Positions 7,401 through 16,712 of a DNA stretch of 64,000 bases are shown piece by piece. This DNA is from Massilia horti. Its GTDB lineage: Bacteria; Pseudomonadota; Gammaproteobacteria; Burkholderiales; Burkholderiaceae_D. The position numbers were made by a program, and so were the translations under genes. Within the stretch, counting starts at the first letter, position 1. Every line of letters starts with the position of its first letter. Location: assembly GCF_004614195.1 (NCBI RefSeq), contig NZ_SPUM01000009.1, forward strand, positions 1 to 64,000. The letters run 5' to 3'. Below the pieces are notes generated by a model, which had not been told where the DNA came from, did no database searches, and saw only the letters and a list, made by a program, of their open reading frames with translations.

Positions 7401-9578
7401 TTACGGAATGACCGGCACCGGCCGCCCGTAGATTACGTAGCGCACGGTCGCGGTACAGCCGACCGTGGCGCATGTCCCGCTCGGGACACCCGGCGGCAGC
7501 GGATTGAGGATGACATCGTACACTTCCGCGCCAAAGAACCGGCGCTCCCCGGGTATCAGCCGGTTGCCCAGGTAGTCGCCGAAGCGGACAACCTGCACGC
7601 CACGTATCACTCCCACCTGAGTAGCGTTACTCGATGTCACCTGGTAGACCACGAAGTCGTCCCGGAAGCCGACCGCGTTCTGCGGGTAGCCGATCGTGCC
7701 CCCGCCCACCGCGAGGTTGATCCCGATCTCCCTGCCATCGCTTCGCGGCACGGCCATCGCATACGCGAAATCGTTGTTCCAGATGTCGTATTCGGCGAAC
7801 GCGTTGTAGGTGGTCGCGCTGCTGGTCGGCGGCACCAGCGTTTCCAACCGCACGTAGGCCTGCGGCCGCCCCCCGCCCGCGTTGACGCCGGCATCAAACG
7901 CGAACAGGTACTCGTCGCGGAATCCTTCCGGGTTCTCGGCAGGCAGGCGCCGGAATGCCCCGCCCGTGATATTCCCGGGGAACGAGGCCTTGAGCCAGTC
8001 GTTGCCGTCCGGCGCCACCGAGGTATAGCTGTTGCCCCGCATGATGCTGCTGATCGTGACGGAACTCGATACCGCCGCACCAGCATTGTCGGCGAACGTA
8101 AACACCCGCAGCCTGCTGCTGTTGTCCAGCGCTCCCAGTACCATCCGCGCCGGCGCGCCCTGGATGAAGTGGGACTTGGACAGGCCGCTGGCGCCGGTCA
8201 GCTCGGTACGGTTGTAGCCGACGGTGGGGATCGATGCATCGGCAATGTCGGCCAGGCTCAGGCGCGCCACGATGCGCCGGTCCGGAAAGACACTGTCAGG
8301 GGCATAGGCATGGTCCACTCCGACGTACAGGAAGGTGTCGGAGAAAGCGAGGTCCGGATAGTCCATCCATTCGGAGGAAGTCAGCCCCATCCCGCTGGAC
8401 ACCCCGGTGACGCTGGGGCCGGTCAGGTCGACATAGGTCCAGGCATTGTAGAAATCGGTCGCGATGTCCTGCGGGCTCGCCCACGCGATGCGCAACCGGT
8501 TCGAGGCGGTGACCGTGGTTCCCGCCGCATTGAACACTGCCTTGTACTGGAGCAGCCAGACGAACAGGTTACGAGCAGGAAGGTACAGGACGATCTGGTC
8601 GCAGCACAGTCCGCCATCGCTTTCGGGAAAAAACGTCCTTCTCGCGGGATTGCCAGGCTGCGGCGCGAACAGGTTGATGTTCGTGAACGTGGCGCCGCCG
8701 TCAGTCGAGAAACTGATTCCCGTGTTAAAGGTGGTCAGCACCACGCCGTCCGGAGCGGAGGCTGCCGCATTCGGGTCGGGCGGCACCCCGGAACTGGTGC
8801 CCGAGGTGTTGTTGCGCACGATCTCGACCGCCGCTCCGGACATGCTGGCGCTCACGCCGGTCGCGGTGGGCGTCGCGGGAAACACCTGGCGCTGCGGACC
8901 GATCGGTATCAGGGGCGGCGTCTCGGCGTTGTTATCGGGAGTGCGCGGAATCGGGGGCGGGAAGAACGCGTTGCGCAAGGACTGCTTGGTCGACAGCCCC
9001 GTCCGCGCCTTGAAGGGGCCGGGTTCCGCGGTGTTCGGACTGATCGTGCCGTTCAGCCTGAACTTCACGGTCTTCCCGTGCTTGACGTAAGTGCCGGCCA
9101 GGGTGAACGGGTGCGGCGTGCCGTTGATGGGCGCCAGCCTGAAGATGGCGTCGACCAGCAGGTGCTGCAGGCCCTGCACCGGGCCCAGCAGGATCGGCAA
9201 CTTAACCGGGCCCTGGTAATCGCCACCCTCCAGCGTGATCGATGTGACGCGCACATCTTTGACAGCTTCGCGGATATTGTTTGCCACGTCGAACTGGACG
9301 CCCACGGTCCGCCCGTCGTCCCACGCCGAGGCGACCACGTTGCCGAGCACCAGCGCCTGTTGGCGCTGGCGATGGTCGTGATCACCGTCATGATCCCGCC
9401 CATCGTGGGCTTGCCATTCGTTACTGGCGCCTGTTGGCTGCGGCTGGCCGGCTACGGCAAGGCCGGACACGCCAAGCCCCGCGATCAGCAGGCTGAACAA
9501 GCCGACCGCCGAGAGCCTGCCCAAGGTCGGCCGTAACCAGCCGCCGGCGAACCACGCTTGCGTGAATTTGCTCTTCAT
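7401..9578 (-). CDS. Large secreted protein of unknown function (Asp-box-like)
   Basis: A 725-residue exported protein. The start at 9578 is chosen because GGAGA precedes it and it gives a signal peptide (MKSKFTQAWF then LSAVGLFSLLIAGLGVSGLAVAG); the frame stays open upstream but that part is not protein-like. Residues after about 55 are DGRDHDGDHDHRQRQ, very charged. A central region holds SFSTDGGATFTNI, resembling the Asp-box of sialidase-like propellers, and GGLCCDQIVLY with adjacent cysteines. The end has CATVGC (a likely disulfide). No catalytic motif is recognised. The gene is bracketed by palindromic repeats and rhomboid 3'-end copies on both sides, which suggests it arrived or was moved by recombination between them. 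Confidence 0.7.
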   Translation of the reverse strand: MKSKFTQAWFAGGWLRPTLGRLSAVGLFSLLIAGLGVSGLAVAGQPQPTGASNEWQAHDGRDHDGDHDHRQRQQALVLGNVVASAWDDGRTVGVQFDVANNIREAVKDVRVTSITLEGGDYQGPVKLPILLGPVQGLQHLLVDAIFRLAPINGTPHPFTLAGTYVKHGKTVKFRLNGTISPNTAEPGPFKARTGLSTKQSLRNAFFPPPIPRTPDNNAETPPLIPIGPQRQVFPATPTATGVSASMSGAAVEIVRNNTSGTSSGVPPDPNAAASAPDGVVLTTFNTGISFSTDGGATFTNINLFAPQPGNPARRTFFPESDGGLCCDQIVLYLPARNLFVWLLQYKAVFNAAGTTVTASNRLRIAWASPQDIATDFYNAWTYVDLTGPSVTGVSSGMGLTSSEWMDYPDLAFSDTFLYVGVDHAYAPDSVFPDRRIVARLSLADIADASIPTVGYNRTELTGASGLSKSHFIQGAPARMVLGALDNSSRLRVFTFADNAGAAVSSSVTISSIMRGNSYTSVAPDGNDWLKASFPGNITGGAFRRLPAENPEGFRDEYLFAFDAGVNAGGGRPQAYVRLETLVPPTSSATTYNAFAEYDIWNNDFAYAMAVPRSDGREIGINLAVGGGTIGYPQNAVGFRDDFVVYQVTSSNATQVGVIRGVQVVRFGDYLGNRLIPGERRFFGAEVYDVILNPLPPGVPSGTCATVGCTATVRYVIYGRPVPVIP

Positions 9579-9831
9579 GCCTTGTCTCCGTCGAACGCAA
9601 CTGGATCGGCAAATCGGACACCAGGCCCGATTCGGCCAACGCACCTTCAGGCAAGTCCAGCCGGGCTGGGCTTGATACGGGACAGGCACAAACGCTGCCC
9701 GCCGGGTACGCAGACAGAGCATAGGCCTGCTGGGCTGACTAATTTTGATGCAGTCTAAGCATTCAGCAGATTCCGCTTGACAAGCAAAATTCTTTCGGGA
9801 ATGCGGGCCTGCAGAAAAAAGGGCATCTGGT

Positions 9832-9947
9832 GGGGCACCTGCTGGCGCGGTGGGCCTTAGCAGGCTACACGCGGCTCGGTAGGGTGGGCGGCGCCCTGAA
9901 GTCAAATCATGCGGGATTTGAACGCGTGGGCGGAAATCCGCCAATCG
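9832..9947 (+). repeat. Rhomboid 3'-end copy joined to truncated family B repeat
   Basis: Bases 9832-9850 repeat GGGGCACCTGCTGGCGCG of the rhomboid gene (7111-7128), then CTTAGC and CTACACGCGGCTC follow as after the rhomboid stop. A family B element starts at 9879 (GTAGGGTGGGCGG) and has lost its first-arm centre and most of the spacer, but keeps TCAAATCATG and AACGCGTGGGCGG. Confidence 0.65.
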
Positions 9948-9986
9948 AAGCCGTAGTTAAAACAGACGGAGGCGGTTTGCATGCGT

Positions 9987-10079
9987 CCGCGTGCGCACAG
10001 GTGCGCACCCTACGATCCGCGGCAGATGCAGGCGGTAGGAGGCGCGGGACCGCCGAGGGCCTGTGCGCACGCGGTCAAC
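9987..10079. repeat. Palindromic repeat, family A, inverted pair
   Basis: CCGCGTGCGCACAGGTGCGCACCCTACG at 9987-10014 is followed at 10064-10079 by the inverse form CTGTGCGCACGCGG, with GCGGGACCGCCGAGGG between, as in the copies at 16512 and 24872. Confidence 0.75.
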
Positions 10080-10116
10080 GTTCGCGTCATGCCGGCTGAC
10101 CATAGGCGCATAGCCA

Positions 10117-10223
10117 GTAGGGTGGGCGGCTTGCCCGCCCACGCGTTCAACCGGACTTCGCTCAGCCCTGAAATCAAATCATGGGTGATTTGAACGCGTG
10201 GGCGGAAATCCGCCCACGCTACG
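10117..10223. repeat. Palindromic repeat, family B, complete copy
   Basis: Same order as the copy at 7181: arm with GGTGGGCGGC and GCCCGCCCAC, the conserved spacer TTCAACCGGACTTCGCTCAG, a perfect inner hairpin TCAAATCA-TGGG-TGATTTGA, and the second arm ending CGCCCACGCTACG. It ends 6 bp from the dxs stop and could act as its transcript end. Confidence 0.8.
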
Positions 10224-10229
10224 CAAAAC

Positions 10230-12101
10230 CTAGCTGTTGTTGACCACCAGCCGCGGCTCTCCACCGCCGAAGCGCTGGCGAATCGAGGCGGCGATGCCCT
10301 TCGCATCCAGCCCCACCGACGCCAGCAGCATTCCCGGATCGCCGTGGTCGATGAATTGGTCCGGCAGGCCAAGGTGCAGGATCGGTTTGACGATCCCCTC
10401 AGCAGCCAGCGCCTCGGCCACCGCCGATCCGGCGCCACCCATTACGCAGCCCTCTTCCACCGTCACGAGATAGTCGTGTTCGTTGGCCAGGCGCTTGACC
10501 AGCTCGACGTCAAGCGGCTTCACGAAGCGCATGTTGGCGACCGTCGCATTCAGTTCGTTGGCCGCGCCCACGCTCGGCGTGACCATGGAGCCGAAGGCCA
10601 GGATCGCGATGCCTTTGCCCTGGCGCTTGATCTCGCCTTTGCCGATCTCAAGCGAGGTCAGTTCCTGCTCGATCGCCGCACCGACGCCCGCGCCGCGCGG
10701 ATAGCGCACCGCCGCCGGTCCCGGGTAGTGGTAAGCGGTGGTCAGCATCTTGCGGCATTCGTTCTCGTCCGATGGCGCCATCACGATCATGTTCGGGATG
10801 CAGCGCAGGTAGGCCATGTCGTAATTGCCGGCGTGCGTGGCGCCGTCCGCGCCCACCAAACCGGCGCGGTCCAGCGCGAACGTCACGTCCAGGTTCTGCA
10901 GCGCCACGTCATGGATCAGCTGGTCGTAGGCGCGCTGGAGAAAAGTAGAGTAGATCGCGACCACCGGCTTCATGCCCTCGGTCGCCATGCCGGCGCCGAA
11001 GGTCACGGAGTGCTGCTCGGCGATGCCGACGTCGAAATAGCGTTGCGGGTACTGCTGGTGGAAGCGCACCATGCCCGAGCCTTCGCGCATGGCCGGCGTG
11101 ATGCCGACCAGGCGCTGGTCGACCGCCGCCATGTCGCACAGCCAGTTGCCGAACACCTCGGTGTACGAGACCTTCGACGGCGCCGCCGCCGGTTTGATGC
11201 CTTCGTTCGGGTTGAACTTGCCGGTGCCGTGGTACAGGATCGGCTCGGCCTCGGCCAGCTTGTAGCCCTGGCCTTTCTTGGTCACCACGTGCAGGAACTG
11301 CGGGCCCTTGAGCTTCTTGATGTTCTGCAGGGTCGGGATCAACGATTCCAGGTCGTGGCCGTCGATCGGGCCGACGTAGTTAAAGCCGAATTCCTCGAAC
11401 ATCGTGGCCGGGACCACCATGCCTTTGGCGTGTTCTTCCAGGCGCTTGGCCAGCTCGCGCACAGGGCCGGGCAGCACGCTCTTGCCGACGTTTTTGGCGG
11501 CGGCGTAGAACTGGCCCGACATCAGGCGCGCAAGATAGCGGTTGAGCGCGCCGACCGGCGGCGAGATCGACATGTCGTTGTCGTTCAGGACCACGAGCAG
11601 GTTCAGGTCTTCTTCCACGCCCGCGTTGTTCAGCGCTTCGAACGCCATGCCGGCGGTCATGGAGCCGTCGCCGATCACGGCGATCGCGTGCCGGTCCTCG
11701 CCCTTGATCTTGGCCGCTTGCGCCATGCCCAGCGCCGCCGAGATCGAGGTCGACGAATGCGCGGTGCCGAAGGTGTCGTAGATGCTTTCGTCGCGCTTGG
11801 GAAAGCCCGACAGGCCGCCCAGCTGGCGCAAGGTGGGCATGCGTTCGCGCCGGCCAGTGAGGATCTTGTGCGAATAGGTCTGGTGCCCGACGTCCCACAC
11901 GATGCGGTCATGCGGCGTGTTGAACACGTAGTGCAGCGCGATCGTCAGTTCCACCGTGCCCAGGTTGGACGAGAGGTGGCCGCCCGTCTTCGATACGGAA
12001 TCGAGCAGGAAGTGGCGCAGCTCGTGCGCAAGCGGCGTGAGGCTGGTGCGCGGCAGCTTGCGCAGGTCCGCGGGGTCGTTAATGGTCTCTAGCAGTTTCA
12101 T
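10230..12101 (-). CDS. dxs: 1-deoxy-D-xylulose-5-phosphate synthase
   Basis: A 623-residue thiamine-diphosphate enzyme that condenses pyruvate and glyceraldehyde 3-phosphate, the first step of the MEP isoprenoid pathway. The ThDP/Mg motif is [18 protein letters not shown] (about residues 153-170); the pyrimidine-binding domain has [14 protein letters not shown] (about 430) and [16 protein letters not shown]. Full length. It is the last gene of xseB-ispA-dxs, and its ATG directly abuts the ispA stop (12101/12102). The grouping supplies DXP upstream and farnesyl diphosphate downstream in one transcript. Confidence 0.97.
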   Translation of the reverse strand: MKLLETINDPADLRKLPRTSLTPLAHELRHFLLDSVSKTGGHLSSNLGTVELTIALHYVFNTPHDRIVWDVGHQTYSHKILTGRRERMPTLRQLGGLSGFPKRDESIYDTFGTAHSSTSISAALGMAQAAKIKGEDRHAIAVIGDGSMTAGMAFEALNNAGVEEDLNLLVVLNDNDMSISPPVGALNRYLARLMSGQFYAAAKNVGKSVLPGPVRELAKRLEEHAKGMVVPATMFEEFGFNYVGPIDGHDLESLIPTLQNIKKLKGPQFLHVVTKKGQGYKLAEAEPILYHGTGKFNPNEGIKPAAAPSKVSYTEVFGNWLCDMAAVDQRLVGITPAMREGSGMVRFHQQYPQRYFDVGIAEQHSVTFGAGMATEGMKPVVAIYSTFLQRAYDQLIHDVALQNLDVTFALDRAGLVGADGATHAGNYDMAYLRCIPNMIVMAPSDENECRKMLTTAYHYPGPAAVRYPRGAGVGAAIEQELTSLEIGKGEIKRQGKGIAILAFGSMVTPSVGAANELNATVANMRFVKPLDVELVKRLANEHDYLVTVEEGCVMGGAGSAVAEALAAEGIVKPILHLGLPDQFIDHGDPGMLLASVGLDAKGIAASIRQRFGGGEPRLVVNNS

Positions 12102-12992
12102 TTATGCTTTCCGCTGCACGATCAGGTCGGCCAGTTCGCGCAGCCGCAGTGCTTGTTCTCCGAACGGCGCCAGCGCCTCATGCGCGTCGCGCCGCAGTTT
12201 TTCGGCCAGTTCCCGTGACGGTTCCAATCCCAGGATCGACACGTAGGTCGGTTTGTTGTCGGCTGCGTCCTTGCCGGCGGTCTTGCCAAGGGTGGCCGAA
12301 TCGGCGGTCGCGTCGAGCACGTCGTCGACCACCTGGAACGCCAATCCCACCGCTTTCGAATAGGCGGCCAGCGCGGTCAGTTCATGCGGCTCGATATCCC
12401 GGCCGGCCAGCGCGCCCAGCAGCACCGACGCGCGCAGCAGGGCGCCGGTCTTAAGCTGATGCATGTGTTCGAGGTGCTCCAGGGTCAGGGCCACGCCCAC
12501 GCTGTCCAGGTCGATCGCCTGGCCGCCGCACATGCCGCCCGAACCTGCGGCCTGGGCCAGCAGGTGCAGCATCGCCACCAGCCGCACCGGCGGCACGGTG
12601 ACCGCTTCGGCCAGCACCGCGAAGGCCTGCGCCTGCAGGGCGTCGCCGACCAAGAGCGCGGTCGCCTCGTCGTAGGCGACGTGCACCGTCGGCTTGCCGC
12701 GGCGCAGTTCGTCGTCGTCCATGCATGGCATGTCGTCGTGCACCAGCGAGTAGGCGTGGATCATCTCGACCGCGGCGGCGGCGCGCGCCAGCGCCTTGGG
12801 CTCGGCATTGAACAGGGCTCCGCTGGCGTACACGAGCAGCGGCCGCACGCGCTTGCCGCCGCCCAGCGTGGTGTAGCGCATTGCCTCGTGCAGCTTGTGC
12901 GGCACCTGGCTGCTTGCGGGCAGGAAGCGGTCGAGCGCATCCTCGACCTGTGCCTGCACGTCCTTCATCCAGTCGTTGAAGTTGGCCGTCAT
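12102..12992 (-). CDS. ispA: Farnesyl diphosphate synthase (polyprenyl synthetase)
   Basis: A 296-residue trans-prenyltransferase making farnesyl diphosphate from IPP and DMAPP. The first aspartate-rich motif is in HDDMPCMDDDELRRGKPT (about residues 88-105) and the second is VVDDVLDAT (about 221-229). GGGKRVRP near residue 46 binds IPP. Its start overlaps the xseB stop by ATGA (12989-12992), which indicates translational coupling. Confidence 0.96.
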   Translation of the reverse strand: MTANFNDWMKDVQAQVEDALDRFLPASSQVPHKLHEAMRYTTLGGGKRVRPLLVYASGALFNAEPKALARAAAAVEMIHAYSLVHDDMPCMDDDELRRGKPTVHVAYDEATALLVGDALQAQAFAVLAEAVTVPPVRLVAMLHLLAQAAGSGGMCGGQAIDLDSVGVALTLEHLEHMHQLKTGALLRASVLLGALAGRDIEPHELTALAAYSKAVGLAFQVVDDVLDATADSATLGKTAGKDAADNKPTYVSILGLEPSRELAEKLRRDAHEALAPFGEQALRLRELADLIVQRKA

Positions 12993-13249
12993 TGCCCGCC
13001 CTCGCCCGCTTGTTCCCCCGCGAACGGCTTGAGCATGTCGCCTTCGAGCACCTTGACCTGCGACTCGACCTTCTCCAGCTGCGCCGCGCAGTATTTCACC
13101 AGTTCGGAGCCGCGTGCATAGGCGGCGACCGAGGCCTCCAACGGCAGCTGGCCGGATTCCATCTGCGACACCAGTTGTGCCAGCTCGGCCATTGCCTGTT
13201 CGAACGACTCGGGTGGCGCCGCGCGCGACGCTGCTGTGTTATTTGACAT
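12989..13249 (-). CDS. xseB: Exodeoxyribonuclease VII small subunit
   Basis: An 86-residue XseB protein, the small subunit of exonuclease VII that binds the large XseA subunit. The conserved core FEQAMAELAQLVSQMESGQLPLEASVAAYARGSELVKYCAAQLE runs from about residue 17 to 60 and is given here only as recognition of the family. The start MSNNTAAS at 13249 is preferred to an in-frame ATG at 13273. It heads the xseB-ispA-dxs operon, an arrangement common in proteobacteria. xseA is not in the window. Confidence 0.95.
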   Translation of the reverse strand: MSNNTAASRAAPPESFEQAMAELAQLVSQMESGQLPLEASVAAYARGSELVKYCAAQLEKVESQVKVLEGDMLKPFAGEQAGEGGQ

Positions 13250-13607
13250 AGATCGGTAAAATGTGTGGGGCACGGAACCAGCGGGGACTCGCCACCCGCA
13301 ACTTGTGCGCCACTGGCCAGTCTAACCGCGTATTTTAGAACATTCCTACCCCCAGAGTGGCGAGCCGTGCGCTGCCAACTCCTTGCTGGCAAAGCCGACA
13401 TTTTATCGCACTCCGCTCGGAATCCATGAAAACGATGCAATTCCGACAATTTCTGACCACACAGCGGCCACGCCCGCGCGACGGCCCGCGCCCGTAGAGC
13501 TCGGTTCCACGGTATAATCTCCGGTTCTGTCCGAAATACCGTATTCCGCGTCCAAAATACTGGTCTTTGGATTCTTTCTCTTCTTTGATTTGATAAGGGG
13601 GGTTGGG
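13250..13607. other. Divergent promoter region, xseB / Rieske gene
   Basis: A 358-bp gap between divergent genes. It holds a perfect -10 hexamer TATAAT at 13513-13518, read toward the Rieske gene; no good -35 box is seen 16-18 bp upstream. No gene or repeat is recognised in the rest. Confidence 0.6.
13513..13518 (+). promoter_or_regulatory. Candidate -10 box for the Rieske oxygenase gene
   Basis: TATAAT lies 90 bp before the ATG at 13608. The region where a -35 box would fall (about 13490) is GC-rich without a TTGACA-like hexamer, so an activator may be needed. A single hexamer match only. Confidence 0.4.
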
Positions 13608-14708
13608 ATGTCCGATCTGGCTACCCACGCCAAGCTGGCGAGTTCTTGCGTCCAGCTTCCGGTAACTGTTTATTTTGACGAAGCGCTGATGCAGCGCGAA
13701 ATGCAGCAACTGTTTCAAAAGGGTCCGCGCTACGTCGGTCACGAATTGATGGTGCCCGAAGTCGGCGATTTTGCCACGCTCGCCTCCGAAAACGAAGGCC
13801 GCATGCTGGTGCGTAACGCCAATGGCATCGAGGTGCTGTCCAACGTATGCCGCCACCGCCAGGCACTGATGTTCAATGGCCGCGGCAATGCCAACAACAT
13901 CGTCTGCCCGCTGCACCGCTGGACTTACGATTTGAAGGGCGAGCTGATCGGCGCGCCGCATTTCAAGGAAACGCCCTGCCTGAACTTGGCAAAGACTTCG
14001 CTGCAGAACTGGAACGGCCTGCTGTTCGAACAGAATGGATATAACGTGATGGACAAGCTGGCCAAGCTGTCTGTCACCAAGGACCTCGATTTTACGGGCT
14101 ACATGTTCGACCACGTCGAGGTGCACGACGTCGATTACAACTGGAAGACCTTTATCGAGGTCTATCTGGAAGATTACCACGTCGAGCCCTTCCACCCGGG
14201 CCTGGGCAATTTTGTCAGCTGCGAAGACCTGACCTGGGATTTCGGCACCGACTACAGCGTGCAGACCGTGGGCGTTAACCGCGGCCTGAAAAAATCCGGC
14301 TCGCCGGTTTATCAGAAATGGCACGAGCAGGTCCTGAAATTCAACAACGGCCAGGAACCGAAATTCGGCGCGATCTGGTTGACGCTCTACCCGAACATCA
14401 TGGTCGAGTGGTACCCGAACGTGCTGGTGGTGTCGACCCTGTGGCCGCTGGGGCCGCAAAAGACGCGCAACGTGGTCGAGTTCTACTACCCCGAGGAGAT
14501 CGTGCTGTTCGAGCGCGAATTCGTCGAGGCGGAACGCGCCGCCTACATGGAAACCTGCATCGAGGACGACGAAATCGCGCTGCGCATGGACGCGGGGCGC
14601 AAGATCCTGCTGGCGCGCGGCGTCAACGAAGTCGGCCCGTACCAGTCGCCGATGGAAGACGGCATGCGCCACTTCCATGAATGGTACCGCAGCAGGATCG
14701 AACTATAA
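13608..14708 (+). CDS. Rieske-type aromatic ring-hydroxylating oxygenase, alpha subunit
   Basis: A 366-residue Rieske non-heme iron oxygenase. The [2Fe-2S] ligands are C81/H83 (CRHR) and C100/H103 (CPLHRWTY). The mononuclear iron site is seen as D189-Y-H191 and H196 in EDYHVEPFHPGL. AAGGGGGG at 13595-13602 precedes the ATG at 13608; a TTG further upstream is less likely. The domain layout is of the kind found in single-component terminal oxygenases for quaternary amines or aromatics; the substrate cannot be named. No ferredoxin or reductase gene is adjacent, so electron supply must come from elsewhere. An EamA exporter gene follows at 8 nt. Confidence 0.9.
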   Translation: MSDLATHAKLASSCVQLPVTVYFDEALMQREMQQLFQKGPRYVGHELMVPEVGDFATLASENEGRMLVRNANGIEVLSNVCRHRQALMFNGRGNANNIVCPLHRWTYDLKGELIGAPHFKETPCLNLAKTSLQNWNGLLFEQNGYNVMDKLAKLSVTKDLDFTGYMFDHVEVHDVDYNWKTFIEVYLEDYHVEPFHPGLGNFVSCEDLTWDFGTDYSVQTVGVNRGLKKSGSPVYQKWHEQVLKFNNGQEPKFGAIWLTLYPNIMVEWYPNVLVVSTLWPLGPQKTRNVVEFYYPEEIVLFEREFVEAERAAYMETCIEDDEIALRMDAGRKILLARGVNEVGPYQSPMEDGMRHFHEWYRSRIEL

Positions 14709-14715
14709 GGTTTTA

Positions 14716-15636
14716 ATGGCTTCACTTTGGATGGTCTTTGCCAGCTTCGCGTTCGCCGCCATGGGCGCCGCCGTGAAGCTGGCCTCAGGTGTTTTCTCGA
14801 CGTCTGAATTACTCATGTACCGGGGCCTGATCGGCACCGCCATGCTGTTCCTGGTTGCTCGGCACCAGGGCGGCAGCTTCAAAAGCCAATTCCCCAGGGA
14901 GCACCTGTGGCGCAGCGCGGTCGGCGTGATCTCGCTTTGGCTGTGGTTCTACGCGATCGGCCAGCTGCCGCTGGCAACCGCCGTCACCCTCAACTACATG
15001 GCGCCGATCTGGATCGCGGCCGGCGTATTCGCCGCAGCTTGGTGGCACGGAAAAAAGCGCGTCGAATGGCAGCTGGTGCTGGCCGTCCTGATGAGCTTCG
15101 TCGGCGTCATGCTGGTGCTGCGTCCCGCGATCGACAGTGACCAGTGGCTGGGCGGCGTGTCCGGCCTGCTCTCCTCGATCATTTCGGCGATGGCCTACAT
15201 GCAGGTGCGGCGCCTGGGCCAGATGGGCGAGCCCGAATACCGCGTCGTGTTTTATTTTTCGCTGACCACCACCGTGGCCGGCTTTGCAGGCAGCCTGCTC
15301 AGCCCGGACGCGGCCGGCGTGCGCTTCCACCCGATCGACCTGCACGCCGGCGCGCTGCTGGCGGCGATGGGCGTCTCCGCGCTGTTTGCGCAAATGGCGA
15401 TGACCCGCGCCTATCGGGTCGGCAAGGTGCTGGTGGTGGCCAACCTGCAGTACACCGGTATCGTGTTCTCGAGCCTGTGGGGCGTGCTGCTGTTCGGCGA
15501 CAGCCTGGACTGGCACGTGTGGCTGGGGATCGCCGTGATCCTCGCCTCCGGCGTGGCGGCGACGTTCTACAATACCGGCAGCGCGGCTAAAACCGTCGCC
15601 GCTGAAAAGAAGGAACCGATCACTAGCGAAACCTGA
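14716..15636 (+). CDS. EamA/DMT family transporter
   Basis: A 306-residue inner-membrane protein with about ten predicted helices in two EamA repeats, the drug/metabolite transporter fold that moves small metabolites, often outward. The N-terminal helix is MASLWMVFASFAFAAMGAAV and the second repeat has the usual MAYMQVRRLG and AQMAMTRAYRVGK region before the last helices. The ATG at 14716 with TAAGG just upstream avoids overlap with the Rieske gene. The sulfurtransferase gene follows 9 nt later, so the three genes form a likely operon. Substrate unknown. Confidence 0.9.
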   Translation: MASLWMVFASFAFAAMGAAVKLASGVFSTSELLMYRGLIGTAMLFLVARHQGGSFKSQFPREHLWRSAVGVISLWLWFYAIGQLPLATAVTLNYMAPIWIAAGVFAAAWWHGKKRVEWQLVLAVLMSFVGVMLVLRPAIDSDQWLGGVSGLLSSIISAMAYMQVRRLGQMGEPEYRVVFYFSLTTTVAGFAGSLLSPDAAGVRFHPIDLHAGALLAAMGVSALFAQMAMTRAYRVGKVLVVANLQYTGIVFSSLWGVLLFGDSLDWHVWLGIAVILASGVAATFYNTGSAAKTVAAEKKEPITSET

Positions 15637-15645
15637 GGACCTGCC

Positions 15646-16497
15646 ATGTACACGACCCTGATCGCAGCTGAACAACTGGCCCGGCACATCGACGATGCGA
15701 ACTGGGTCATCGTCGACTGCCGGCACGACCTGATGAACCTGTCCGCAGGCCGCGCGGCCTATGCGGCCGGACACCTGCCGCATGCGGTGTTCGCGGACAT
15801 GGAAACCGAACTGTCGGGCGCCAAGCGCGATGCCGGCGGCGCGTTCCGCGGCCGCCATCCACTGCCCGAGGTGGATGCTTTCATCGAGACGTTGCGCTCG
15901 TGGGGCGTGAACGACGACACGCAGGTGGTGGCCTACGACGCCCACGGTGGCATGTTCGCAGCGCGTCTGTGGTGGATGCTGCGCTGGGTCGGCCACGAGG
16001 CCGTGGCGGTGCTGGACGGCGGCCTGGCCGCCTGGCAGGCGCAGGGGCTGGCGCTCACGAATGCAGTCGATGCGAAGCCGCGAGGTACGATCCAGGCGCA
16101 CAGGGCGCTGGTCTCGACGGTGAGCGCGCCCGAGGTGCTGGCCAACATCGGGCGCGGCGAACGGCTGGTGGTCGACGCCCGTTCGCCCGACCGCTTCCGC
16201 GGCGAGAACGAGACCATCGACCCGGTCGGCGGCCATATCCCGGGCGCCAGGAACCGCTTCTTCAAGGACAACCTGCAGGCCGACGGCCACTTCAAGGCGC
16301 CGGCGCAGCTCAAGACCGAATTGGCGACGGTGGTGGACGATGCGGCCCGGGCGATCATGCAGTGCGGCTCGGGTGTGACGGCTTGCCACAACCTGCTCGC
16401 GCTGGAGGTGGCCGGCATGCCGGGCGCCGCGCTCTACCCCGGATCGTGGAGCGAATGGTGCGCCGATCCAAGCCGTCCGGTCGCAACCGGGGCGTAA
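15646..16497 (+). CDS. Sulfurtransferase (SseA-like, two rhodanese domains)
   Basis: A 283-residue tandem-rhodanese protein. The first, non-catalytic domain includes VDCRHDLM and AAGHLPHAVFADM; the second has VDARSPDRFRGE and the active-site loop C240-G-S-G-V-T-A ([11 protein letters not shown]). CGSGVT is typical of 3-mercaptopyruvate sulfurtransferase rather than thiosulfate rhodanese (usually CRxGxx). It ends with [18 protein letters not shown]. Pieces of a second gene of this family are found at 20115-20270 and 23959-24096. Confidence 0.93.
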   Translation: MYTTLIAAEQLARHIDDANWVIVDCRHDLMNLSAGRAAYAAGHLPHAVFADMETELSGAKRDAGGAFRGRHPLPEVDAFIETLRSWGVNDDTQVVAYDAHGGMFAARLWWMLRWVGHEAVAVLDGGLAAWQAQGLALTNAVDAKPRGTIQAHRALVSTVSAPEVLANIGRGERLVVDARSPDRFRGENETIDPVGGHIPGARNRFFKDNLQADGHFKAPAQLKTELATVVDDAARAIMQCGSGVTACHNLLALEVAGMPGAALYPGSWSEWCADPSRPVATGA

Positions 16498-16511
16498 CGA
16501 ATTTGTAGCAG

Positions 16512-16632
16512 GCGTAGGGGGCGCGCGGCCGGCGAGGACCAGTGCGCACGCGGTCACCGCCTGCTGACTTGCGGCTGCCGCTCCATTACGCGGCGTTCGC
16601 GAACCGCGTGCGCACAGGTGCGCACCCTACGC
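16512..16632. repeat. Palindromic repeat, family A, long form
   Basis: The long form reads: GCGTAGGGGGCGCGCGGCC, then GGCGAGGACC, AGTGCGCACGCGGTCACC, a middle part CTGACTTGCGGCTGCCGCTC and GCGTTCGCGAACCGCG, then TGCGCACAGGTGCGCACCCTACG. The same middle part occurs at 24920-24970 and, inverted, at 45961-46009. It lies between the converging sulfurtransferase and amidohydrolase genes. Confidence 0.8.
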
Positions 16633-16660
16633 CCCCCAGCTAACGGTGGCAGCGCTCTCG

Positions 16661-16690
16661 AAAACAGCCCGGACGTTATCCGCCCGGGCC
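16661..16690 (-). terminator. Possible terminator of the amidohydrolase fusion gene
   Basis: The hairpin arms GCCCGG (16667-16672) and CCGGGC (16684-16689) are followed on the minus strand by TGTTTTC, 20-50 nt after the stop codon at 16713. The T run is short. Confidence 0.45.
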
Positions 16691-16712
16691 GTTCAGGCGT
16701 CACCGCGCGCGG

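Larger units (their letters stand above)
9579..10229. other. Intergenic region rich in repeats, no gene
   Basis: The gap between dxs and the secreted-protein gene holds three repeat copies (annotated separately: 9832-9947, 9987-10079, 10117-10223). The rest (9579-9831) holds the promoter region of the secreted-protein gene; no convincing -35/-10 pair was found. No credible coding sequence is present. Confidence 0.7.
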
